Both the position numbers and the translations under genes were made by a program. The notes beneath the pieces are model-generated. The model made no database searches. It was not told where the DNA came from and saw nothing but the letters and a program-made list of their open reading frames with translations. A stretch of 64,000 nucleotides of DNA, taken from assembly GCA_036244855.1 (NCBI GenBank), contig BQKZ01000003.1, positions 25,930 through 89,929 on the forward strand, in the 5' to 3' direction. Position 1 is the stretch's first letter. Each line of letters starts with the position of its first letter. Below, in pieces: positions 55,601 through 64,000 of the stretch. This DNA is from Temnopleurus reevesii (taxonomy: Eukaryota; Echinodermata; Echinoidea; Temnopleuroida; Temnopleuridae).

Positions 55601-57709
55601 TTACCTTCTCGTACTTACTGATGCTTTTGGCAAAACAAATTAATTGTTTTGTTTGTTATGAAAAAAAAGGAAAGAAACAGAATAAATAAATATATCAAAA
55701 AATATCAAAAAAATAAGTTTTTCTAATATATTTATTGCCGAATTATATGTGGAATATAATTGTATATCCGCATGAAGATTATAGTTTAGACGGTGGAGCG
55801 AGCTATTCTCTATTAGCTGTAGCTAAGTAAGAGGAAACTTGTCATGGAGATCCCAAGCATTGTTAAAACCAATACATGGGGAATGTTTGAATGTAAGCGG
55901 TCAAATGTCTCCAACATAATTCAATGTTCAGTCTCTGATTGTAGGATAATGACATCTTGATTTCAATGTCAATATTCATCGTATCACGTTTGATCGTGTT
56001 CCGATGTTAAACGGTGTATTATTGAGACGTGACTCGCGTGAAATCGCTGGAGGGACGCCTGCAGATATACTCTGAAGGGGACGGTCTGCGATGTCCCCAA
56101 ATTCCTTCCCCCGTTTTTACTGCATTACCGCGTATGTGATTGATGATATTGAGCCAATTTAGTGATCGGTAATTTTTAATAGTAGACCTACTCATCCGAT
56201 ATAAAATATCTATTAAAAAGATGGGGAAAATGTTGGAAATTCCTGATACTCATAACTCTCGTGACATATTTAAAGGTATATTTTCCCGAACTGATGGGAC
56301 CTAAATGGTACTGTTCCATACAATCGCCTGGACCAATATACTTTAATTGAAAGTACTTCACTTCTATGTAATCAACACATGATATTACAATCTTGACTAA
56401 AATGTTAAATTTTGTCAGAACTTCACAAACTATATTGGACGTACCAAAACCATTTCATCCGAGACCCCCCCCCCCCCTCCTCTCCATCTTTGGGTTTAAA
56501 AATGGGGCTTTGAGAGCGCGCGTCAGATGCTTCCATCGATGTGGCACACACCATCCCTTTAACTTTCTCTTGTCATGGAATGTACCAAGGTGAGAGAAGA
56601 TGGAATTGATCCTTTGATCAGGTAAACGAAGCGAATCGGAGACTTGGGGAGCGTGCGCAAATCCACGACCACCAAAATAATCAGATTCCCAACATATTTA
56701 CACTGTTTCAATATAATTCATGTGAACCTCCTGTCCCAACCCAGTTAACGTTTTTAAAATGCCAAAAACTTTTAATCTTTTAAACTTGGGCGTTCTTGCG
56801 ACATCGTTCCAAGGACATCGTTCCAAGATCTAATTATTGTGAATCCTTTACATCCATCAGAAAACGTTTTTAGACGTAACAAAAAATAAATGTTACGTTG
56901 AGAAAGTATACGAACAACGATTTTTGTTGTTGTTGTTGTTGATAGAATCGTGCTTATGGACGCTTTTGTTGAAAAATCGTGTTTACTTTCTAAAGGAACA
57001 TTAATAAGATGCTTTGTAACTGTTTGAAACGTGTTTTAAAAAAGCGTTTTAACAACAGATGTATTCGATTTTATTTAGACGTTTTAATAACATCCATGAT
57101 GGACCAAGGCAAAACTTTTTGAAAACGTGCCGCGGACGTTTAGTCTTTGGTGGGAAATCGCCCCACCACAATACATTTCGTTTATATTTCTGCATGGAAA
57201 TGTATAAATGGGGTAGAATTTGTCGCGATAAAAGGGGTGTTTCATTTCTTCAAATTTATGACGCTCTGACCGATATAGAGAAGCATCCTATATTACTTGT
57301 ATTCCCATTCAGGGATATATGTTTAGAATTACAGAATGTAATCTAATATTGTAGGTGTTAGACCCTGAATTAATTTCATTTGCAATTGTCTTCCCATCAG
57401 AGCTCATCTTATCAACATTTCAAAAATAAAAAAAATAAAACCTGATATTACAATCTGCGACATGTCTGATGATTACAGTTGACAGTATTTACCACATAGC
57501 GGAGAGGTCGTGTTCCTTCTAGACCACGTGGTATGTGTATCACCCTACGTCACGTGATGTATTTAAATCAAATCACTTACATTGAATTAGGCAGAGAGTA
57601 TACCATTGATGAGAAACAGCTTGATGATTAATATTAGCCAACATTGTTTTGTGTGATAAAAATTGGTGAAAGCATTCAACCCCCCCCCCCCCCAAAAAAA
57701 AAAAAAAAA

Positions 57710-57765
<56 letters not shown>

Positions 57766-57795
57766 NCCCCCCCCCCCCCAAAAAAAAAAAAATAA

Positions 57796-57836
<41 letters not shown>

Positions 57837-60800
57837 GAAAGAAAATTCAACTGTGCCATAAGAAATACTGACTCATATATTCGACAGATCTATGTTTCCC
57901 GAAAACTTTTCTTTCTCCATAATTATGATGTTTTAAATAAAAATATAGACGCCACTGAAAATTTGCCAAAGTGGTTCAAGGTATAAGATTGACTGAAGTA
58001 CATCGCGACCAACATTATGAACCTTTTGGAAGTTAGCCAGAGGTGTTTTCTCTTTTGTCAGTATTTGTGCAGGTAGACATGAAATATTATATTGGAATTG
58101 TTTTCCAGATTGCGTCAACTTATGCTGATTTGATAGTTCAATATAGCTCATTACTTTTTATGTATAGGGGGTGGTAATTACCAACTAAATTTGAGATACA
58201 AATACCCTAATAAAATTACAACCATTTATTTTATTATATTGTTTGAACTAATCCTGGTAGCATTAGGCGGTATATCTATAGTATTATGGGCGAATCCTGT
58301 TTCTGAGGAAAAGCAAAAACAAATTTGATGATAATTATTATTATGTCGCATTCAGGAGTAATAATGATTATGTAATATTAATAATACCTACTCTTACTTA
58401 AGAATTACTCAATTCAAATGCAATGTATTCACAGCATTTTTATTTTAATCGGCGAGTAGAACAAAATATAGGTAATAGGACAAGTTATGAAAACAAGTTA
58501 AGAATTTTTAAAGATATGAAACAATGAGCAAATCAGTGAAAATGTTCAGTTGCCAATTTGTGTAAATGTTAAAACATTCATAATTTTCTTATTAATTTTC
58601 CACTTTGCTCAAACCTTTTTGTTGTTCTATTTATCTGATTTTCTGCTCCTGTTGAACAACAGTAATTTTGGTAGACTCTCCTAATAAGCCTAATAAGCAT
58701 GCTTACATGCGCCGTGGGTGATCGCTTTAGGATATCCCCACCCCCTTCCCTCTCCCACCGGGTATGAGCTAAAGGGCACTTAATTTTGGGTTTAAAGGGC
58801 GCAAATTTTGCGATTGAAAATACAACGTTTATGTCGATTTTTTGTTGTTAGTTTGTTGTTGTTACTGCTCCTCGGCACAAAAATTGCGGAGGGGCGCCGA
58901 CGGAATATCATGTACAAGCTTTTCCGTCTCTCTCTATTTTTTCTTTCTCATGTTTTGTAAATTTTTAAGTTACACCTAAATCTTGTTTAGATTGCCTCAA
59001 TTAATGATGTTTTGCAAATACTACTTAGTAGAAGATATATACGAAGAGAGTTTGCTTTCAAGAAGACTTTTTGTTCTCTATCATCTTGTTAAAAAATAAT
59101 TGTATTATATTAGAAATAACATGTTTGTGTTGCTTTTGTTTTTTGTTATTGCTGTTCTGTTGTTTTATTTGTTTTGTTCTTGATGTTGTTTTGCTGTTGT
59201 TTTCCTATATTTTTTTTCAACATTGTCTTGAGATCAACATCATGTAATCGACGTAAGTATACTTACTGTGGTATTCCGAGCAAATCTCTCTTGCTGCCCA
59301 GCCAACTCTCCCGGCCTCAGCCACACCAGGGAGACACTCCCATCTGCTGCCTGTTGCGAGGTGGCTCAGTGGTGGGTGTGGTGAGTTGTTACCCCATGAT
59401 CTTGGGATCGAGTATGCAGCAACCGTGGGTTTGCTCCCGCCTGATCTCCCCCGTGTATGCTGGTCGTACGGTTCGCTGCGTGTTTTGGTTGTCGATTCAC
59501 CATTCCATCGCCCAAGAATGCGATGTTTGTAATCTGTAAATATCAGACCAAAATTTGTGTCGAATGTTTGAAGGAATTTTCATATATAGTTGTACAATAG
59601 TTTTAAAAAAAAATCATATCGGCTATATTGATGCGAAATGGATACCAAATGCTCCACATGAGATATGTTTTGCATGAAATTACAGACGATCACACTAAAT
59701 AAAAAATAAAAAATACCCAAAACGTTAAATTAACATAAAGTTTTGAAGATTTGAGGAGTGAAAACACTTAAAAATGGTAAAGTTTAATTTAATATTTCAA
59801 ATGGTGGATCAAAAAGGTTTCAAATAGAATTGTTTTGAATGACGTTGTCACTCGTTAGTTCTTTGAAATGTTAATTTAAAGGGGTACTTCACCCAAACAT
59901 TGCTGCAGTCTCAGTGGATAAAAAAATACAAAGATCCAACTGTGAAAATTTGAGCAAAATCCATCAATCTATTCAAAAGTTATGAATTTTCAAAGTGTTG
60001 ATTTAGATTTCTCAAGGGCTCCTTAAATTGGCAACGTACGTGCACAAAATGGCTGCCAACATGGAGAACTCTCCAAGTTCACTTTGTACACAGAATTTCA
60101 CATTTTCTTCTTTTTCTAGAAAAGTAGACAATAAATCAACAAAATTCATTCCGAAATGGATGCAGATTCAAAATGTCCATATCATACTTGAAGAGAAAAG
60201 TACAATTTTGTCTAATTTTATTTTCAATAGCATTACAAAGAACCATTGAAATTGCGTTCGACTTAACTTTTCGAAAATAGTTTATATCGTGTTGTACATG
60301 TATCTGTCAACTATTACTAATTTTAGTGATCAAGGCTAATCCGGGCCGCAGATTTTTCAAGTTTTGTGTTAAACCCAGTGAAAAAAACAGCTTTGGCAAC
60401 ATTTAGCACCATGTATTTCAATGTAAAATATATGAAGAGTTTGTCATTTGTAGCAGGATAATTACTTATTTCCATTGACTCATGTTGGCAGCAATGTCAT
60501 TGGCTGGCGTTATCCCAGTCTATGTATTTGATTTGATTTGATTTGATTTTAATTTATTTCCGTATTAAAAAACATATACAATTTAAAATACGGCGGATAA
60601 CCCACATTCAGCTCGCCCATCAAGGGGAGCTGGTCTTCCGTGGGGTCCGTGTACATTAAAACAATTACAATTCAGACATACGTATATATACACAAATAAA
60701 ACAAACAGTCGACAATGTATCCTGTGAACCGTTCCGGAATATGCTCGAGGCAAAATAAAGTGTGACTGACGAATACAGCTAAATGAAAATGAGAGAAAAC

Positions 60801-62673
60801 ATGGCAACAATAATCATGCTCGCGACTATTGTGACAAAAGCCTTGAATTCATATTACGAAACGGTTGGGATCTCTGTACTAATTTGGGCGAATTGATCGA
60901 ATCTCGTTGATTTCAAGTGGTCACTTTCCTCGTATCAGTCATGGTCATCAAAATATCAATTTCTTCCCCAAACAACTTAATCTTACATGAAGGATGTGTC
61001 GACATCATATTTGATTGTTTTAATTTTTGCGGGTATAATATAGGATGCGCCTAAAATGATGCATGGTATATAAGCTGAACAAAGAAATTATGTTCACCTT
61101 ATTATCATGATGGTAATAAAAAAAACAATACTTTTTATAGTGTAGCTGATATCACATTTACGTTTAAATTGGGTTGAGAGTACTTACCCAGTAGCCTTGA
61201 TGTCGCCATTTTTGTACTATTTTACATTTCCCGCGGTCCTTTTGTTTAATGACTATCAATATTCCACACCTTATTTTTTTATGTAATAACAAGTTATGAA
61301 TGTACTACGTCGACGCATTTTATATTTCATTAGAGTTGTGAGAATATAGTGTGCACTAAATGGATGGCGCTCTCTTTACCTTTCCCCAAAATCAAAAGCT
61401 TCTGAGTGAAATATAATATTATGGCCCAATTGTTATACGTACAGAATAGAAAAGATTGTTGTCATTAGAAGTAGAAGTATTATACGAGTGATAATTTACT
61501 AAACTGGTTAATTTTTTTATATTTCTCCCTGAACTTATTAATCGTGCACTTGGTGCATTCAGTAAAAGCTCTTGAATAGAGATTTTCACGAAAATATTGA
61601 CAATCATTACCGGTAATAAGAATTGGTCGGGCAAAACTGTGTTTGATTGATTAATTGATTTTATTGTGATTCGCTCCTAAAGCAGAGTAATATAGATCGA
61701 AATGGGCATGCTTGTACTCGCTCGTAAACAGTCCTCTGTACAAAATAATAAAATAATTTGTTGCTGAAAGTATTCGTACCGTAAAACTGGTGAAAAGGAC
61801 AATATTTAGAAATTTCTTTTTGATCAGGTGGATCACTCCGTATACCCTGTTATCAGATAAATATTTCAGTATATATATTTTGGAAAGAAAATAAACAAAA
61901 AGTGAAAGCAAATACGATAAGGGCTAAGTTTTGCCCCGCTTCACTTGTCCATTTTAACCCAGTGTTCATGGCGCCACAATGCACGCATAAAGGCAAATAG
62001 GTTAATAAGAGTCATTTTGACGTTCGACAAGAGTAAATCGTCTCTCCTTACCTGACAGATTGATTTTCCTTTCAGGTGGTTTCTTGGCTTCGATGGAGAG
62101 AATCGCATCGATGCCAAACTTGAGAGGTTTGTTAGATGGTGGAGATGCCCTAGTCTCATCCTCCATGCATTGTCTTCTCTCCACATCCGTCGGCTGATGC
62201 GGGACACGATCATCAGCATCGCCTGCAGTTCCCCGTACAGAATACTTGGTGGACCGTGCAGTGAGTGCCTCCTTGCCCAACCGATCCACCACACATCGCT
62301 CATCTTTGAAGCGATCTTCTGTATTGTTCCTGAGTGAAGACCCTGCCGATGCACCACCGGTCCGCTCACACCTCTCCTCCTGCATCACCATGGTAATTTG
62401 TGATCTTATATCGCGTCCAGTCGGGGAGGGATCGCCCCCGCGCTTGGTTGTGAAGTCTGATGGCAAACGAGCAAAATCGTAGGGTTGAAGCGAAGATGGG
62501 AATCCAGCTACTGCTAGGTTGGAGCTCCTCAAATATGTCCCTCGCTTGGGGGATTTAGGGTAAGGGTTACCACCAGGGACATCATTATGATCACCTACTT
62601 TCTCATGCCACTGACTATCTCCTTTGGTCATCGAGGCATGTGTCGTGTGCAACATGGTGTCCACTGGAGACAT
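49391..62673 (-). CDS. HLX: HLX / H2.0-like homeobox transcription factor, three coding exons
   Basis: Exons 62673-62052, 50858-50491 and 49639-49391 join in phase to 1,239 nt, giving 412 residues plus stop (human HLX: 488). HLX/H2.0 proteins are nuclear DNA-binding factors, known for visceral mesoderm and gut-mesenchyme roles in vertebrates and flies. The EH1-like motif [10 protein letters not shown] (about 184-193) matches LKFGIDRILS in vertebrate HLX and would recruit Groucho/TLE co-repressors. The homeodomain (about 287-346) carries [20 protein letters not shown] and [12 protein letters not shown] with Gln50 and Asn51. The acidic Ser/Asp tail also resembles HLX. The conserved N-terminal vertebrate motif (FSLWSAAY, SFCIADIL) is not seen, so an additional upstream exon is possible. 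Confidence 0.93.
49640..50490 (-). other. HLX: HLX intron 2 (within the homeodomain)
   Basis: An 851-bp GT-AG intron on the minus strand. Contains a partial copy of the TTTACAGGGTAGC repeat (about 50368-50410). Otherwise AT-rich. Confidence 0.9.
50491..50858 (-). CDS. HLX: HLX coding exon 2 (homeodomain residues 1-44)
   Basis: Residues 208-330, 368 nt. Acceptor CAATTACAG; donor CAG|GTGAGC. It starts with two bases completing a Glu codon, matching the one-base overhang of exon 1. Encodes a Pro/Ser-rich linker, then [20 protein letters not shown] and LGLSDAQ. The linker has [12 protein letters not shown] and [10 protein letters not shown], which I do not recognise as named motifs. Confidence 0.95.
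52341..52467. mobile_element. Small foldback element, copy 2 of the CAGTCAC/CGTGTTGCTTC family
   Basis: Inner arms at 52364-52393 (starting CCCGGAAGCAACACGATT) and 52407-52435 mirror each other at about 28 of 30 positions. Outer ends are CTTATGCCCTAGTCAC and GTGACTGGAGCTTTGGGGC. Directly preceded by a poly-G run. Copy 1 is at 30425. Confidence 0.85.
52728..52856. mobile_element. MITE-like element, 129 bp, TIR GGGGCCTGTAAC
   Basis: Perfect 12-bp terminal inverted repeats (52728-52739, 52845-52856), with two further internal palindromes (GAGATACGAT...ATCGTATCTC and CTTACGAT...ATCGTAAG). Confidence 0.85.
53327..53428. mobile_element. MITE-like element, 102 bp, TIR GGGGCCCGTA
   Basis: Perfect 10-bp inverted termini GGGGCCCGTA / TACGGGCCCC, closely similar to the element at 52728 (GGGGCCTGTAAC), so probably one family. 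Confidence 0.8.
57680..57840. repeat. Poly-C / poly-A low-complexity tract with an N
   Basis: A run of 14 C, then about 70 mostly A, an N at 57765, another C run, then A and (AAAT)n. The N between near-identical C-then-A blocks suggests a join inside an unresolved homopolymer. Confidence 0.9.
58500..58685. repeat. Partial relative of the 12290 element
   Basis: CTTTGCTCAAACCTTTTTGT, TTTTCTGCTCCTGTTGAACA and GGTAGACTCTCC follow the same order as the right part of the element at 12290-12716. No matching left terminus was found. Confidence 0.55.
59350..59460 (+). mobile_element. tRNA-like repeat (possible SINE head)
   Basis: GAGGTGGCTCAGTGGTGGGT has a Pol III A-box (TGGCTCAGTGG) and is followed by a degenerate B-box (GGGTTTGCTCCC) about 75 bp on. 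It does not form a convincing intact tRNA. A different family from the SINE at 42180. Confidence 0.5.
59876..60250 (+). repeat. Dispersed repeat, AAAGGGGNACTTCACCC family (copy 2)
   Basis: Begins TTTAAAGGGGTACTTCACCC and runs parallel to the copy at 19029, including ATTCAAAAGTTATGAATTTT and GGAGAACTCTCCA. It lies in the HLX intron, on the opposite strand to that gene. Confidence 0.75.
60530..60690. repeat. Dispersed repeat with (GATTT)n and GGTCTTCCGTGGGG
   Basis: (GATTT)n simple sequence followed by CACATTCAGCTCGCCCATCA and GCTGGTCTTCCGTGGGGTCC. It shares CTTCC(G/A)TG(G/A)GG and CATTCA words with the copies at 39610 and 41956. Confidence 0.5.
62052..62673 (-). CDS. HLX: HLX coding exon 1 (EH1 motif)
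   Basis: Residues 1-207 plus one base. Donor TCAG|GTAAGG. The start is taken at 62673 (MSPVDTML), because an in-frame TGA lies two codons upstream. That ATG has a poor context (C at -3); Met7 (ACACCATG) is better placed. The middle is polar and low in recognisable motifs; the end carries [11 protein letters not shown] and ERKINLS. A CTCCAG at the very start could instead be an acceptor if an upstream exon encodes the missing HLX N-terminus. Confidence 0.85.
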
Positions 62674-64000
62674 GCGTCAAGTTAATTACAAAGTTGGTCT
62701 TTTGTTCGAAACAATGTTCGAAACAACAGAAAATTCGAAACAACTTTTTATAATCTTCGTTCAAACGTTTTTTATGTGTTTCAAATATGATTGTCCATCA
62801 TGTTTTTACCTTCCATCGATGCTATTTGAATTCCATATTTTGTCACTTGAGAAATAGGTGCTCAGTTTTGAAAACGGTGCCGTCTCAATAATTAATAATG
62901 TGAAGATTATCTCCTTGAAAGTAAAATTGGCGGCAATTGAAGTGGTTTGGCCTGCGTTATAAAGTTCTCGTTAATTACCAAAATTATTTTTAACTGTTTG
63001 CCCAACTAAATACGTGCCGAAGTTATGTTTTAAAAATATCGAACTATTGTGTAAAACATTTAAGACGAAGCTTTAAAAAATTGAATCCAGCAAGAGTATT
63101 AGGAGTCTTCTTTAGCGGGACGGTCGCAATGATCAAATGACTACCCGAGCGAAAGTGACACCACCGCACCAAGTCCCGTTTGGTTTGGCATGTTTATCTA
63201 AAACACCCAACACCAACCATCTGATCCCACATACTGCCTGCACTATCCCGCCTCTGAGAGTCGGCAGCCAGGCCCAGTCAGCGAATAGAAACTCTTTCTC
63301 AACAAACTAGAGTATAACCTTACTTCCACCATACAGGTATCCTGAATGCATTGACGGAAACGAGGGCTGCAACTCAATATCTCGATGACTCTTACTAAGG
63401 ATTAGATATACATCATAAAACGGCAACAAATTGCTGTAGATGTGGTTTATCACAGCCCATTTTCTCGCCACGATAAAAAAAAAAAAACATTTTTAAGCGG
63501 GTAGATATCGGTGATAAAGTAAAATGATACTATCATTATGGACCAGTATTTGATAGCGAGATTGGAGCGCGATATCTTTTTTTTTTCAACATTTCTCATT
63601 TTAATGATATTGTTTGTCAGATGAGATGATTTGGAAGTTGATGGCATCTTGGTTGTAATGTATCATGTTTTAAGTTGGCTCCAACAGTTATTTGCAACTG
63701 CTTCTCAAGTAGGCATTAAGTGCTCTTTCTTGAAACTTTATATTTTAGATTTTCTTATCAATAGAAAATACCTATCGGTTAACGGGTAATCATTTCAGCT
63801 CTTTAGAGCTCAGTCTTACCGGGGAGATGATATGGTTTTACCTTCCTTTCTATATTATATGAATGTCAATGGTCATAAATGGTCATTGTCCCTTTCGACT
63901 GAATACAACAAAGATATATAGCTCCCCCCTCCCCGCACCACCAACTTTCCTTACAGGTTTGTTATTTTTTAAAGTTAAAATGGCAAGTTCCGTTTGCATT
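62674..64000 (-). other. 5' flank or further upstream part of HLX
   Basis: No coding sequence was recognised upstream of the HLX exon. In particular nothing resembling the vertebrate HLX N-terminal motifs was found. The block 63110-63310 is less AT-rich than its surroundings; it could be promoter or 5' UTR, but I see no decisive signal. Confidence 0.4.

Larger units (their letters stand above)
50859..62051 (-). other. HLX: HLX intron 1 (11.2 kb)
   Basis: GT-AG intron between the EH1 exon and the homeodomain exon. Contains foldback elements (52341, 52728, 53327), a tRNA-like repeat (59350), dispersed repeats (58500-58690, 59876, 60540), an N-containing C/A tract (57680-57840) and poly-G runs. 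The part at 51700-52200, close to the homeodomain exon, is repeat-poor and mixed in composition, a possible place for regulatory DNA. No other gene could be supported. Confidence 0.85.

Noticed and set aside
57059..57346. 95-codon reading frame in the HLX intron
   Set aside because: No recognisable motif, domain or splice partner; an ORF of this size is expected by chance in 11 kb of intron.
59174..59539. 121-codon reading frame
   Set aside because: Covers a dispersed repeat with a tRNA-like head; not a credible protein.

Overview
The window looks like animal nuclear DNA, most likely from an echinoderm and probably a sea urchin. The two protein-coding genes have bilaterian orthologues. Both are split by long, AT-rich introns full of short inverted-repeat elements, tRNA-derived SINEs ending in trinucleotide tails, and many pure poly-G/poly-C runs, a texture familiar from echinoid genomes. 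The species cannot be fixed from sequence reading alone.

Left half, + strand (about 1.0-37.8 kb): one large gene, YLPM1 (ZAP3). I could assemble 16 coding exons (1009-30908) whose phases join without a break into 2,422 codons plus stop. The protein has a Gly/Pro/Met-rich N-terminus, a conserved Gln/Trp-rich segment, a huge low-complexity exon with 20 tandem GMDRGP-type hexapeptides and a Pro-Pro-Gly-Met repeat, an RS/RD-rich segment, a Gln/Pro-rich segment, and a conserved C-terminal P-loop kinase-like domain that ends in the family signature NRTKYI. Splicing oddities include a GC-AG intron, a tandem acceptor, and a well-formed acceptor after the stop codon. The 3' end is probably near 37.82 kb, where AATAAA is followed by a GT-rich stretch.

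Middle (about 37.8-49.4 kb): no gene recognised. It holds SINE-like copies, a (GTA)n block, poly-G runs and AT-rich unique sequence.

Right part, minus strand (49391-62673): an HLX/H2.0-type homeobox gene in three coding exons (412 codons plus stop). It has an EH1-like repression motif and a homeodomain interrupted between residues 44 and 45. An 11.2-kb intron separates the first two exons. YLPM1 and HLX are convergent, tail to tail.

Scattered through introns and spacers are at least a dozen non-autonomous inverted-repeat elements (MITE-like), several belonging to families seen twice or more here. One 980-bp element carries about four 161-bp units, each with direct repeats of the nuclear-receptor half-site AGGTCA. 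A 761-bp near-perfect duplication with an N at its joint (30992-32513) is probably an assembly or haplotype artefact. I found no convincing new multi-gene system. The most interesting leads are the repeat expansion in YLPM1, its possible alternative C-terminus, and the receptor-site-bearing transposon.
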